A stretch of DNA of 64,000 nt from Streptomyces sp. NBC_00569 (GTDB taxonomy: Bacteria > Actinomycetota > Actinomycetes > Streptomycetales > Streptomycetaceae). Under the pieces are notes generated by a model that saw nothing but the letters and a program-made list of their open reading frames with translations, was not told the DNA's origin and ran no database searches. Positions 34,038-42,964 of this stretch are shown piece after piece (within the stretch, counting starts at the first letter, position 1; each line of letters starts with the position of its first letter). Made by a program: the position numbers and the translations under genes. Location: positions 8,983,001 through 9,047,000 of the forward strand of contig NZ_CP107783.1 in NCBI RefSeq assembly GCF_036345255.1, in the 5' to 3' direction.

Positions 34038-34685
34038 ATGCCCGGTGAAATGGTGCCAGACCGCCGCGAACTGCGTGCGTCGCACGAGGAGCGCGACCAG
34101 GTCGTGGAGCGGCTGACCGTCGCCGCCGGTGACGGCCGGCTGACCGCGGACGAGCTGGACGAGCGGCTCGAGGCCGCGCTGACGGCCCGTACCCACGGTG
34201 AGCTGGCGGCCCTGCTCGCCGACCTGCCGGACGCCGGTCCCGTATGGGCCGCCGGGGTCGCGGCCGCCGATCCGAAGGACGTGTCGCGGATCGTCGTCGA
34301 CAGCGCGAGCGCGAAGCGGGACGGCGGCTGGGTGGTCCCGAGGCGTCTGGAGATCGAGTCGAAGAGCGGTTCCGTCGTTCTCGACTTCACCCGGGCCGTC
34401 ATCGCGGTGCCGACCCTGGAGATCGAGGTGGCGGTGCGCAGCGGGTCGGTGACGCTGCTCGTGCCGCCGGACGTCGTCGCCGACGTCGACGACGTGGCCG
34501 TGCGCAACGGCAGCGTGCGCCATCAGGCGCGGCCCGAGCCCGCCGCACCGGTCAGGCTGCGCATCCAGATGACGGGTGAGGTGGACGGCGGCAGCATCGC
34601 GATACGGCCGCCCGGGCCGCCCCGTCGTGGCTTCTGGCAGTGGCTGCTGCGGCGCCCGCGACCGGTGGCGGCGCTCCCTCGCTGA
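34038..34685 (+). CDS. DUF1707 domain protein
   Basis: A 215-residue actinobacterial protein. The N-terminal 55 residues are the DUF1707 (SHOCT-like) helical domain: LRASHEERDQVVERLTVAAGDGRLTADELDERL is recognisable in two parts. The remainder is beta-rich with repeated RSGSVTLLVPPDV and RNGSVRHQ segments like those of LiaF-type proteins. There is no transmembrane helix, although the C-terminus is basic with tryptophans (GFWQWLLRRPRP), which could bind the membrane. The role is unknown; LiaF-like modules act in cell-envelope stress. Confidence 0.85.
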   Translation: MPGEMVPDRRELRASHEERDQVVERLTVAAGDGRLTADELDERLEAALTARTHGELAALLADLPDAGPVWAAGVAAADPKDVSRIVVDSASAKRDGGWVVPRRLEIESKSGSVVLDFTRAVIAVPTLEIEVAVRSGSVTLLVPPDVVADVDDVAVRNGSVRHQARPEPAAPVRLRIQMTGEVDGGSIAIRPPGPPRRGFWQWLLRRPRPVAALPR

Positions 34686-34780
34686 CCGGGCCCCTGTGAT
34701 ACCCCCGGCCGAGCTTGATCATGGTCCGTCCCCGGGGGCTAAGGTCGGCCCGAGCGTTCGCTGCGCGAGGAGGACCGGCC

Positions 34781-35425
34781 ATGGAAGCCGCCGATGTGAA
34801 CACCCCTGCCGACGACGGCTCACCGGGACGGGCGGGATACCGGCGGTCGGCCGGGTCGCCGCGCGGCGAAGCCCGGCGGCGGGAACTCCTCGCCCTCGTC
34901 ACCGATGACCTGGAGGCCCACGGACTCGTGGACTTCTCGCTCCGCCGCGCGGCGCGAGCGGCCGGCACCACGCACAAGGTGCTGCTCTACCACTTCGACG
35001 GGGCCGACGACCTGCTCACGCAGGCGATCGTCCAGCTGCGCGAGCGGCGCATCGCGAAGGCGCTCGCCGCCGCGACCGAGGGCCGCGACCGCAGGACGCT
35101 GGCGGACTGGGTGCGCGCGGTCTGGCCGATCCTCGTGGGGCCGGAGGCCCGCGTGCTCGACCAGGCCATCGGGCTGGCGATGTACGACCCGGAGCGTCAC
35201 GCGGCGCTGGGACGTGAGGCGTCGCAGCAGTATCTGCCCACGCTGTTGTCCGTGTGCCCCGGGCACTGGTCCGGCCGTCGCAAGCTCGAGGTCGCCGAGA
35301 TGGTCCTCGCCACGCTCCGGGGCTTTCTGGTGGACGCGCGGACCAGCGGTGACGCCGAGGGCGTCGCAGCCGGGTTCGAGGCGCTGGCCCGCGCGCTGGA
35401 ACGGGAGGAGGCCGCGGAGGCGTGA
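34781..35425 (+). CDS. TetR-family transcriptional regulator
   Basis: A 214-residue repressor. The HTH occupies about residues 30-75 (LLALVTDDLEAHGLVDFSLRR, then AARAAGTTHKVLLYHFDGADDLL), followed by an all-helical ligand domain ending near residue 210. GAGGAGG lies six bases before the ATG. The gene is followed on the same strand by an 18-bp perfect palindrome and two coupled alpha/beta hydrolases, making these the likely regulated genes. The inducer is unknown. Confidence 0.9.
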   Translation: MEAADVNTPADDGSPGRAGYRRSAGSPRGEARRRELLALVTDDLEAHGLVDFSLRRAARAAGTTHKVLLYHFDGADDLLTQAIVQLRERRIAKALAAATEGRDRRTLADWVRAVWPILVGPEARVLDQAIGLAMYDPERHAALGREASQQYLPTLLSVCPGHWSGRRKLEVAEMVLATLRGFLVDARTSGDAEGVAAGFEALARALEREEAAEA

Positions 35426-35487
35426 TCGCGGCGCCCGGGCGGCATCCGATCCGGCCGGACCACGTGGGAGGAGTCCGTGGACAGTTT

Positions 35488-35505
35488 GTGAACCACGTGG
35501 TTCAC
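35488..35505. promoter_or_regulatory. TetR-type operator: 18-bp perfect palindrome
   Basis: GTGAACCACGTGGTTCAC is fully self-complementary and lies 60 bases before the first hydrolase ATG. Its length and 2-fold symmetry fit a TetR dimer site. A partial copy, CCACGTGG, occurs at 35459-35466. Confidence 0.7.
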
Positions 35506-35564
35506 TTTCGGTGAGGGTGCTTCTCGTCCACTCGGATCCACGCGGGTCCACTCGGAGGCCGGTC

Positions 35565-36530
35565 ATGCGGATGTCCATGGAGCGGGAGAAAGTCCGATTC
35601 CCCAGCGGCGGCACCGAATGCGCCGCGTGGCACTACCCGGGGACGAACGGTGCGTGCGTGGTCATGGCGCCCGGCGGCGGGGTGACCAAGGAGCCGGGCA
35701 CCGACCCGTTCGCGGCGCGCTTCCACGCCGCCGGGTTCGGCGTCCTGGCCTTCGACTACCGGCGGTTCGGTGAGAGCGGGGGCGCGCCGCGCCAGATCCT
35801 GGACATCGAGGAGCAGCTCGCCGACTGGCGGGCCGCGATCGCCTGTGCCGCGTCGCTGCCGGCGGTCGACCCCGCACGCGTCGCGGCCTGGGGGTTCTCG
35901 GCCTCGGGCGGTCACATCTTCCAGGTCGCGGCGCGCGCACCGCAGTTGGCGGCGGCGATCGCGCAGACGCCGCTGGCCGACGGGCCCGTGGCGTCGCGCA
36001 GGGCGATGGCGTATCAGACGCCGTGGGGAATGCTCCGGCTCACTGTGAGGGGTCTCCTCGACGCCGCCGGTGGTCTCGTCGGACGTGAGCCCCTGCTGAT
36101 GCCGCTCGCCGGTCCGCCCGGGACCGTGGCCATGCTCACCACGCCGGACGGGAACGAGGGGGACCGGGCGCTCAACCCCGGCAACCGCTACCCGGACTGG
36201 CGGCAGGAGGTCGCCGCCCGCTCGGCGCTGAGCCTCAGCTTCTACCGGCCGGGCCGCCAGGCGTCCAAGGCGCGGTGTCCCCTGCTGGTCGTCGTGTGCG
36301 ACCAGGACCGGTCCGCCCTGCCGGGCCCGGCCGTCGACGCGGCGCGACAGGCGCCGCAGGCAGAGGTGGTCCGCCTGCCGGGAGGGCACTACGCGCCCTT
36401 CATGGACGCGCACGAACCGGCCGTCGAAGCCGAACTCGCCTTTCTGCAGCGCCACTTGCTCGGCAGGACGGCACCCGTCGGCCCTGGTGCCGCCGTCACC
36501 TCCGATCCTTCGGCCCGGAGCCGGTCATGA
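35565..36530 (+). CDS. alpha/beta hydrolase (dienelactone-hydrolase/esterase type)
   Basis: A 321-residue hydrolase. The nucleophile elbow reads GFSASGG near residue 114, with the acidic residue in VVCDQD and the histidine in GGHYAPF close to the C-terminus, so the catalytic triad is complete. An N-terminal beta-rich part precedes MAPGGG (oxyanion region). No signal peptide. GGAGG lies six bases before the ATG. Its stop overlaps the ATG of the next hydrolase. The preceding palindrome and TetR gene suggest induction by a small molecule. The substrate is not known. Confidence 0.87.
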   Translation: MRMSMEREKVRFPSGGTECAAWHYPGTNGACVVMAPGGGVTKEPGTDPFAARFHAAGFGVLAFDYRRFGESGGAPRQILDIEEQLADWRAAIACAASLPAVDPARVAAWGFSASGGHIFQVAARAPQLAAAIAQTPLADGPVASRRAMAYQTPWGMLRLTVRGLLDAAGGLVGREPLLMPLAGPPGTVAMLTTPDGNEGDRALNPGNRYPDWRQEVAARSALSLSFYRPGRQASKARCPLLVVVCDQDRSALPGPAVDAARQAPQAEVVRLPGGHYAPFMDAHEPAVEAELAFLQRHLLGRTAPVGPGAAVTSDPSARSRS

Positions 36531-37405
36531 GGGAGATCGAGCTGACCGCAGGGACCGTCGAGTACGAGGACACGGGAGCGCAGTCTGACGCGGGCGGCAG
36601 TGGCCCTGCGGTCGTCTTCCTGCACGGCCTGATGATGGACGCCTCGCTCTGGGACGGGCCGATCGCGGAACTGTCCGGCGAGCACCGGTGCGTGGCGCCG
36701 ACGCTGCCTCTGGGCGCGCACCGCCGCGCGATGCGCGACGACGCCGATCTGTCGCTGCCCGGGGTCGCCCGCCTCGTGGTCGAGTTCCTGGACCGTCTCG
36801 ACCTGCGCGACGTCACCCTCATCGGCAACGACACCGGCGGGGCGCTCGTCCAACTGGTCGTCTCCGAGCGCGCCGCCGAGCGCGTGGGCCGCGTGGTGCT
36901 CGTCTCGTGCGAGGCGTTCGACAACCTTCCGCCGCGGCTGACCGGCAGGACGCTCGCTCTCGTGGGGAAGCTGTCGCCAAGGATGTTCGGGCTGTTCATG
37001 CAGCAGATGCGGATCGGCGCGGTGCGGCGGCTGCCGGTCGCGTTCGGGTGGCTGACCAAACGAGGCGGGACCGCGACCGGCCGGTGGATGAGACCCGTCA
37101 TCACGCAACAGGAGATCCGCCGCGACGCCGTACGGATGCTGCGCGCGGTCTTCGCCGACACCCGCGTCCTGCTCCGGGCGGCGGAGCACCTGCCGGCGTT
37201 CGACCGGCCCGCGCTCGTCGTGTGGGCGCGGGACGACCGGGTGATGCCGCTCGCCCACGGCCGACGCCTCGCCGAACTCCTCCCGCAGGGTCGGCTGGTC
37301 GAGATCGAGGACAGCTACACCCTCGTCCCCTTGGACCGGCCGACTGAACTGGCCTCGGCTGTAAGGGAGTTCATGCACGTACCCGCTCCTGACCCCCGCC
37401 GGTGA
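36527..37405 (+). CDS. alpha/beta hydrolase with Asp nucleophile elbow and no evident catalytic His
   Basis: A 292-residue protein of the epoxide-hydrolase/haloalkane-dehalogenase-like branch. The oxyanion segment FLHGLMMD and the nucleophile elbow GNDTGGA (aspartate in place of serine) are clear, and DDRVMP is the acidic loop. Where the C-terminal histidine is expected (usually GHF or GHW), the sequence reads EIEDSYTLVPLDRP, with no histidine. The ATG overlaps the previous stop (ATGA), so both hydrolases are made from one message. It may be inactive, or use another residue. Confidence 0.85.
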   Translation: MREIELTAGTVEYEDTGAQSDAGGSGPAVVFLHGLMMDASLWDGPIAELSGEHRCVAPTLPLGAHRRAMRDDADLSLPGVARLVVEFLDRLDLRDVTLIGNDTGGALVQLVVSERAAERVGRVVLVSCEAFDNLPPRLTGRTLALVGKLSPRMFGLFMQQMRIGAVRRLPVAFGWLTKRGGTATGRWMRPVITQQEIRRDAVRMLRAVFADTRVLLRAAEHLPAFDRPALVVWARDDRVMPLAHGRRLAELLPQGRLVEIEDSYTLVPLDRPTELASAVREFMHVPAPDPRR

Positions 37406-37473
37406 CTCCCGGCACCGCCGAGCGGGCGCCCATCCGCTTGCCATGATCGGCGCATGGGCCCGAGGATGACGCC

Positions 37474-38313
37474 ATGCCCGCCTTCACCGCACCCGACGGC
37501 ACCTGGCTCGCCTACCACGTCGTGGGGGACGGTGAGCCCCTCATCTGCCTGCCCGGCGGCCCCATGCGCGCCTCCGCCTACCTCGGAGACCTCGGCGGGC
37601 TCTCGAAGCGGCGCCGCCTCGTGCTCCTCGACCTCCGCGGCACGGGTGACTCCGACGTGCCGGCGGACCCGTCCACGTACCGCTGCGACCGGCAGGCCGA
37701 CGACGTCGAGGCGCTCCGCGTCCGACTCGGCCTGGAGCGTGTCGATCTGCTCGCCCATTCGGCGGCCGGTGACCTCGCGCTGCTCTACGCGGCCAGGTAC
37801 CCCCGGCGCGTCCGCACCCTCACGATGGTCACCGCCCGCGCACGCGCCCTGGGCGTCGACTTCACCACGGAGCACCGACTCGAAGCGGCCGCCCTGCGCG
37901 TGGACGAACCGTGGTTCCCCTCCGCGCGTGAGGCGTACGGACGGGTCTGGGACGGCACCGCGACCGACGCCGACTTCGACGCGGCGGTGCCGTTCTTCTA
38001 CGGGCGCTGGGACGCGGCCGCCGAGGCGCACGCCGCCGGCGAGGTCGAGCAGACCAACGAGCAGGCGGCGGACCTCTACGCGTCCGCCGGAGCCTTCGAC
38101 CCCGCCGCGGCCCGCGCCGCCCTGGCCGGGTGGGACGCGCGGGTCCTGGTTCTGGCGGGCGAGCGGGACGGCGGCCCGCTGCCCCGGGTCGCCGCCGCCG
38201 TCGCGGAGCTGCTCCCGCACGCCGAACTGGTCGTCCAGGAAGGCGCGGGCCACTTCCCGTGGGTCGACGACCCCGATCGCTTCACGCAGACGGTGGCCTC
38301 GTTCCTGGGATAG
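37474..38313 (+). CDS. alpha/beta hydrolase (proline-iminopeptidase-like)
   Basis: A 279-residue hydrolase with the complete set of motifs: CLPGGPM (oxyanion HGG-type segment), LLDLRGTGDS, nucleophile Ser in AHSAAGD, and GAGHFPW with the catalytic histidine. These are features of the prolyl aminopeptidase/proline iminopeptidase group, but its substrate cannot be set by eye. The ATG has AGGATG upstream. It follows the two-hydrolase unit by about 70 bases and may be read through from it or stand alone. Confidence 0.87.
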   Translation: MPAFTAPDGTWLAYHVVGDGEPLICLPGGPMRASAYLGDLGGLSKRRRLVLLDLRGTGDSDVPADPSTYRCDRQADDVEALRVRLGLERVDLLAHSAAGDLALLYAARYPRRVRTLTMVTARARALGVDFTTEHRLEAAALRVDEPWFPSAREAYGRVWDGTATDADFDAAVPFFYGRWDAAAEAHAAGEVEQTNEQAADLYASAGAFDPAAARAALAGWDARVLVLAGERDGGPLPRVAAAVAELLPHAELVVQEGAGHFPWVDDPDRFTQTVASFLG

Positions 38314-38356
38314 CCGCTGCCGTGCGTGCCGTGTCCGCCGTGTCAGGATCGGTTTC

Positions 38357-38920
38357 ATGATGTATCGCTGGGCGACCGAGGCCGACGCTCCCGCCATGGC
38401 CGCGCTCTTCGCCGCCAACCGCCGAGACTCCCTGACGGAACATCAGCGAGACGAACAGGGCTTCGTACAAGGAGGTTTCGACGCCGCGACGCTCCGCGCC
38501 ATGGCCGCCGCCGGGTCGTTGCTGGTGGCCGACGACGACGGGCAGGTGGCGGGTCTCCTCGCCCTTTCCGGCCCCGACGAACTGCCCGCGCCGCCACCGG
38601 TCGTCGGCCTGCTCGCGGCGCAGGACACGCTGCGCTGGGAGGGCCGGCCGCTGAACGAGGTGCGCTGGCTGCTCTACGGCCCCGTGGTCGTCGACGCGGC
38701 CCACCGGGGGCGCGGGGTGGCGCGCGGACTGTTCACCATGGCCGTCGAGGCGGCCGCGGCGCGGGCCGACGCGGTGGTCGCGTTCATCGAGTCCACGAAC
38801 CGGCCCTCCTGGCGCGTCCACGTGGACGGGTTCGGTATGTGCCCCCTGGGCGAGTACGTGGTGGACGGCCGCACCTACAGCGCCGTCGCAGCGCCGGTGC
38901 GCGCGCCGGGCGGCGCCTGA
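38357..38920 (+). CDS. GNAT-family N-acetyltransferase
   Basis: A 187-residue GNAT. The acetyl-CoA motif is VVVDAAHRGRGVARGLF, with the R-x-x-G-x-G form in HRGRGV. The downstream FIESTNRPSWRVHVDGFGM fits motif B. Two ATG codons stand together at 38357 and 38360, with AGGATCGG upstream. No partner gene suggests a substrate; it converges on the Cache-domain gene 17 bases away. Confidence 0.87.
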   Translation: MMYRWATEADAPAMAALFAANRRDSLTEHQRDEQGFVQGGFDAATLRAMAAAGSLLVADDDGQVAGLLALSGPDELPAPPPVVGLLAAQDTLRWEGRPLNEVRWLLYGPVVVDAAHRGRGVARGLFTMAVEAAAARADAVVAFIESTNRPSWRVHVDGFGMCPLGEYVVDGRTYSAVAAPVRAPGGA

Positions 38921-38937
38921 GGGAACAGGACTCGGGT

Positions 38938-39738
38938 CTACGGCCGCACGGCGGAAGACGTCGCCGTCGCCAGGATCAGCGGGACGCCGTCGCAGGGCAG
39001 CAGGCGCAGCCCGTCGTGGTCCGTGCCCTCCGCCGGTCCGGCCAGTACCGCCGCGAGATCGGGGCCCTTGCTGAGGGAGCCGACGAGGTGGCGGGGGTCC
39101 GTGGAGGCGGCGACGCGGCCGCGCGCGTTCACCAGCCGGGCGGGTCCCGGGAGGCGCTGGAGCAGTGGCATGACGACGGACTCGAAGCGGCGCAGGTAGA
39201 CGTCGGCGGCGGCCACGCCCATGAAGCGCCCTCCGGCCGTCACGGGCGCGGAGAGCGTGAGGCTGTACTCGTCGGAGCAGAGGTAGTCGACGTAGGGGCC
39301 CGCGACGGCCCGCTGCCCGGTGTCGCGGGGGAGCGTGAACCAGTCCCAGTGGGTGTAGTCCGAGTACGCGGAGCGCTGCGGGTCCAGGTCGAGCAGTAGC
39401 GGCTGCACGGCCCCGTCTGCGGTCCGCTGCCACCACTCCAGCCACGCGGGTACGTCGTCGAGGAGGCCGGGCGCCGCGACGAAGCCGATCCCCGAGACCA
39501 AGTCGTAGCGGTCGAGGCGGGTGCGCAGCCCGGGGCGGAGCGCGGTCAGGTCGTCCGTGACCGGGCGGCGGCCCTTCGCGGCGACGGAGGAGAGCACGGA
39601 CTCGATGTCCACGGCGGTGGCGCCGACGGCGTCGAAGACACCTTCGAGCGCGTCGCGGACGCGGGCGGCCGCCTCGGCTGCCGGCCGGTCGTCAAGCAGC
39701 GCCGATCCGGCGTTTGCGGGACGGGGGTTGCTGCCCAT
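38938..39738 (-). CDS. Cache-domain protein paired with a GntR regulator
   Basis: A 266-residue protein with one dCache-like ligand-binding domain (SDYTHWDWFTLPRDTGQRAVAG..., SLTLSAPV, FMGVAAADVYLRRFE). Cache domains usually sit outside the membrane in receptors; this one has no signal peptide or membrane helix, so it is predicted to be a cytosolic sensor. The ATG lies inside the last 47 bases of the GntR gene and has AAGGAGG six bases upstream. The pair is divergent from the polyamine transporter, so it may help sense the transported amine. Confidence 0.85.
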   Translation of the reverse strand: MGSNPRPANAGSALLDDRPAAEAAARVRDALEGVFDAVGATAVDIESVLSSVAAKGRRPVTDDLTALRPGLRTRLDRYDLVSGIGFVAAPGLLDDVPAWLEWWQRTADGAVQPLLLDLDPQRSAYSDYTHWDWFTLPRDTGQRAVAGPYVDYLCSDEYSLTLSAPVTAGGRFMGVAAADVYLRRFESVVMPLLQRLPGPARLVNARGRVAASTDPRHLVGSLSKGPDLAAVLAGPAEGTDHDGLRLLPCDGVPLILATATSSAVRP

Positions 39739-40510
39739 CGGGGGCCTCCTTCGGACCGGGACCGCTCGCGCCGCCGGCCGGGTCGAGGCGGAGTTCGATC
39801 AGGCGCGCCATGGAGGTCTGCACGCATTCTTCGGCCAGGGCCCTGGCGCGGTCGTCCGCCCCATCATGCACGGCCGAGATCACGGCGCGGTGACGGTCCG
39901 CGGCGTCCGCGAGGAGTCCGTCGTCGTGCAGCACGAGCCGTAGCAGTGCCCCGACTTCGGTCTGCAGAGTGACTTCCTCCCTGGTCAGGCGGGCGGACTG
40001 GGCGGCGGCGGCCAGCTCGACATGGAAGCGCCCGTAGACGCGGCTGCGGGCTCCCGAGTCCTTGGCGTCCATCAACTCTCCCAAAGACCTCTGCAGTTGC
40101 CGCAGATCGGCGGGCTCCGTGCGCCGGGCCGCGAGACGGGCGGCGGCGCCGGAGACGGCGGCCCAGTGGTCGGAGAGATCGCGCAGTTCCTCGGTGCTCC
40201 AGTCGGCGAGGCGGGCGAGGAGCCGGTCCTCGGCGGGGCCGTCGGGGACGGTCACGAAGCTGCCCCCGCCGCGGCCCCTGCGGGTGGTGACCAGGCCGCG
40301 CTGCCGAAGCGCCATGAGCGCCTCGCGCAGGGTCACGGTGGAGACGCCGAGCTGGGCGGCGAGGTCGCTCTCGCCGGGCAGCTGCTCACCGTCGGCGAGC
40401 AGCCCGAGGTCGATGGCGTCACCGAGCCGCCGCACCACGGCGTCCACGCGGGCGAGCGTGTCGACGGGGGTGAAGACGGCTCTTCGGACGCCGGTTTTGT
40501 CTCGGTTCAC
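39692..40510 (-). CDS. GntR-family (FadR subfamily) transcriptional regulator
   Basis: A 272-residue regulator. Winged HTH at about residues 20-80 (LADGEQLPGESDLAAQLGVSTVTLREALMALRQRGLV in two parts), then the helical FCD ligand domain (RFHVELAAAAQSARL and HRAVISAVHDGADDRARALAEE, with the histidines that bind metal in FadR-C members). Several GTG codons (40510, 40516, 40519, 40534) can serve as start; 40510 has AAGG eight bases upstream. It overlaps the Cache gene and is divergent from the potA promoter, which it probably controls. Confidence 0.9.
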   Translation of the reverse strand: MNRDKTGVRRAVFTPVDTLARVDAVVRRLGDAIDLGLLADGEQLPGESDLAAQLGVSTVTLREALMALRQRGLVTTRRGRGGGSFVTVPDGPAEDRLLARLADWSTEELRDLSDHWAAVSGAAARLAARRTEPADLRQLQRSLGELMDAKDSGARSRVYGRFHVELAAAAQSARLTREEVTLQTEVGALLRLVLHDDGLLADAADRHRAVISAVHDGADDRARALAEECVQTSMARLIELRLDPAGGASGPGPKEAPDGQQPPSRKRRIGAA

Positions 40511-40555
40511 GGTCACCACCTTGCCACTTGGCACAGCCTTTACCTTAGCGGGGCC

Positions 40556-40584
40556 TTGAAATTAGAACTATGACTTCATATGTT
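40556..40584 (+). promoter_or_regulatory. promoter of the polyamine transporter operon with candidate GntR operator
   Basis: TTGAAA (40556-40561), 17 bases, TATGTT (40579-40584). The near-palindrome ATGACTTCAT (40570-40579) lies within the spacer and touches the -10 box, a good position for repression by the divergent GntR protein. Confidence 0.55.
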
Positions 40585-40623
40585 TACCGCCAACTCCCGA
40601 CAGCACCAGAAAGGTTCCCGCCC

Positions 40624-41700
40624 ATGGAGGGAATGGCCATCCGGCTGCAGAGCCTGCGCAAGTCCTTCGGCAGGACGGAGGCCGTGGCCGGGGTCGACCT
40701 GGAGATCGCGGACGGCGAGTTCTTCTCGATGCTGGGGCCGTCCGGCTCGGGCAAGACCACGGTGCTCCGGATGATCGCGGGCTTCGAGGCCCCGACCGCC
40801 GGAACCATCGAACTCGCGGGCGCCGACGTCACCCGCCGGGCCCCTTTCGAGCGTGACGTGCACACCGTGTTCCAGGACTACGCGCTGTTCCCGCACATGA
40901 CCCTGGAGCAGAACGTCGCCTACAGCCTCAAGGTCCGCAAGGTGCCCAAGGCCGAGCGCCTCGCCCGGGCCAGGGAGGCGCTGGCGAGTGTGCGGCTCGA
41001 AGACTTCGGCGGGCGCCGGCCCTCACAGCTCTCCGGCGGCCAGCGTCAGCGCGTCGCCCTGGCCCGCGCCCTCGTCGGCCGCCCGAAGGTGCTGCTCCTC
41101 GACGAGCCGCTGGGCGCCCTCGACCTCAAGCTCCGTGAGCAGATGCAGGTCGAACTCAAGGCGATCCAGCGCGAGATCGGCATCACCTTCGTCTTCGTCA
41201 CGCACGACCAGGAGGAGGCGCTGACGATGAGCGACCGCATCGCGGTCTTCAACCAGGGCCGCGTCGAACAGGTCGGTACCCCGGCCCAGATATACGAGCG
41301 TCCCGCCACCCCCTTCGTCGCGGGGTTCGTCGGCACCTCGAACCTGCTGTCCGGCGACGCGGCGGAGCAGGTCGTGGGTGACCGGGCCACGTACAGCATC
41401 CGCCCGGAGAAGATCCACGTGCTCAAGGAGTCCGCCGCCGCAGAGCCGGAGCACGCGAGCGCGACCGGCACCGTCGCGGAGGTCGTCTATCTGGGGGACG
41501 CGACCCGGATCCTCGTCGACCTCGACGCCGGTGGCCGGCTCACCGCCCTGCAGCAGAACCTGGAGACCTCGTCCGAGGACGTGGCCGCCCTGCGCGGATC
41601 CCGGGTCAGACTCCAGTGGCACCGGCGGCACAACTTCCAGGTGCCTGAAGCCAGTCGGCCATCGGTCCAGGACGCTCCTGGCAAGCACGTATCGAAGTAG
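40624..41700 (+). CDS. potA: polyamine (spermidine/putrescine-type) ABC transporter ATP-binding protein
   Basis: A 358-residue ATPase: Walker A GPSGSGKTT, Q-loop FQDYALFPHM, signature LSGGQRQRVALARAL, Walker B LLLDEPLGALD, followed by a C-terminal TOBE_2 domain typical of PotA. It drives uptake through the two permeases encoded downstream. The ATG at 40624 has AGAAAGG about nine bases upstream, and the leader after the predicted promoter is about 30 bases. Confidence 0.93.
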   Translation: MEGMAIRLQSLRKSFGRTEAVAGVDLEIADGEFFSMLGPSGSGKTTVLRMIAGFEAPTAGTIELAGADVTRRAPFERDVHTVFQDYALFPHMTLEQNVAYSLKVRKVPKAERLARAREALASVRLEDFGGRRPSQLSGGQRQRVALARALVGRPKVLLLDEPLGALDLKLREQMQVELKAIQREIGITFVFVTHDQEEALTMSDRIAVFNQGRVEQVGTPAQIYERPATPFVAGFVGTSNLLSGDAAEQVVGDRATYSIRPEKIHVLKESAAAEPEHASATGTVAEVVYLGDATRILVDLDAGGRLTALQQNLETSSEDVAALRGSRVRLQWHRRHNFQVPEASRPSVQDAPGKHVSK

Positions 41701-41749
41701 ACCCGTACGACCGTTACCGCCCGCCCGTCCCCTCCCCGTGGAGATCCCC

Positions 41750-42952
41750 GTGCGACTGACCCGAACGTCCCGAGCGGTGGCCGCGCTCGGCGCCCTGCTC
41801 CTCGCCTCCGCCTGCGGTTCCTCGGACACCGCCGGATCCTCGCCCGGCGGCAGCGACTTCACCCCGCCGAAGCTCTCCGCGCAGAAGACCCTCGGCAAGC
41901 CGGAGGGGCAGGTCAACCTGATCGCCTGGGCCGGCTACGCCGAGGACGGCTCGAACGACCCGAAGGTCGACTGGGTCACCGACTTCGAGAAGCAGACCGG
42001 ATGCCAGGTCAACACCAAGACCGCGGGCACGTCCGACGAGATGGTCAACCTCATGAAGACCGGCCAGTACGACGCGGTCTCCGCCTCCGGCGACGCGTCG
42101 CTGCGGCTGATCGCCTCGGGTGACGCGGCCCCCGTGAACACCAAGCTGGTGCCCAACTACAAGGACGTCTTCGCCGGGCTGAAGAACCAGCAGTGGAACT
42201 CGGTCAAGGGTGTCGCCTACGGCATCCCGCACGGCCGCGGCGCCAACCTCCTCATGTACAACACCAAGAAGGTCTCCCCGGCGCCCGACTCCTGGTCCGC
42301 GGTCTTCGACCAGGCCTCCGCCCACAAGGGAAAGGTCACCGCGTACGACTCGCCGATCTACCTCGCGGACGCCGCCCTGTACCTGATGAAGTCCAAGCCG
42401 TCCCTCGGCATCAAGGACCCCTACGCCCTGGACCAGAAGCAGTTCGACGCGGCGGTCGCCCTGCTCAAGGCGCAGAACTCCAACGTCGGCGAGTACTGGA
42501 GCGACTACCTCAAGGAGGTCTCCGCCTTCAAGAGCGGCGACTCCGTCGTCGGCACCAGCTGGCAGGTGATCCTCAACACCGCCCAGGCGGAGAAGGTCCC
42601 CGTGAAGGGAGTCCTGCCCAAGGAGGGCGCCACCGGCTGGTCCGACACCTGGATGCTCTCCGCCAAGGCCAAGCACCCCAACTGCGCCTACAAGTGGATG
42701 GACTGGATCATCTCGCCGAAGGCCAACGCGCAGGTCGCCGAGTACTTCGGCGAGGCCCCGGCCAACGCGAAGGCCTGTGAGCTGACGGCGGACAAGAACC
42801 ACTGCGCCACGTACCACGCGGCCGACGAGGCGTACTGGAAGAACGTCCACTTCTGGACCACGCCCATCGCCCAGTGCATCGACGGCCGCACGGACACCAA
42901 GTGCGTCCCGTACACCAAGTGGGTCCAGGCCTGGACCGAGATCAAGGGCTAG
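41750..42952 (+). CDS. potD: polyamine-type ABC transporter substrate-binding lipoprotein
   Basis: A 400-residue lipoprotein: signal peptide ending LASAC (Cys22), then a PotD/PotF-like fold (LIAWAGYAEDG, YDAVSASGDASLRL, GRGANLLMYNTKKV). The four cysteines of the C-terminal part (NCAYKW, ACELT, HCATY, QCIDG and KCVPY regions) may form disulfides. GTG is the start, with GGAG six bases upstream. Members bind spermidine, putrescine or related amines such as GABA or choline-like compounds, so the exact ligand is uncertain. Confidence 0.9.
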   Translation: MRLTRTSRAVAALGALLLASACGSSDTAGSSPGGSDFTPPKLSAQKTLGKPEGQVNLIAWAGYAEDGSNDPKVDWVTDFEKQTGCQVNTKTAGTSDEMVNLMKTGQYDAVSASGDASLRLIASGDAAPVNTKLVPNYKDVFAGLKNQQWNSVKGVAYGIPHGRGANLLMYNTKKVSPAPDSWSAVFDQASAHKGKVTAYDSPIYLADAALYLMKSKPSLGIKDPYALDQKQFDAAVALLKAQNSNVGEYWSDYLKEVSAFKSGDSVVGTSWQVILNTAQAEKVPVKGVLPKEGATGWSDTWMLSAKAKHPNCAYKWMDWIISPKANAQVAEYFGEAPANAKACELTADKNHCATYHAADEAYWKNVHFWTTPIAQCIDGRTDTKCVPYTKWVQAWTEIKG

Positions 42953-42964
42953 GACCTGCCGCCG

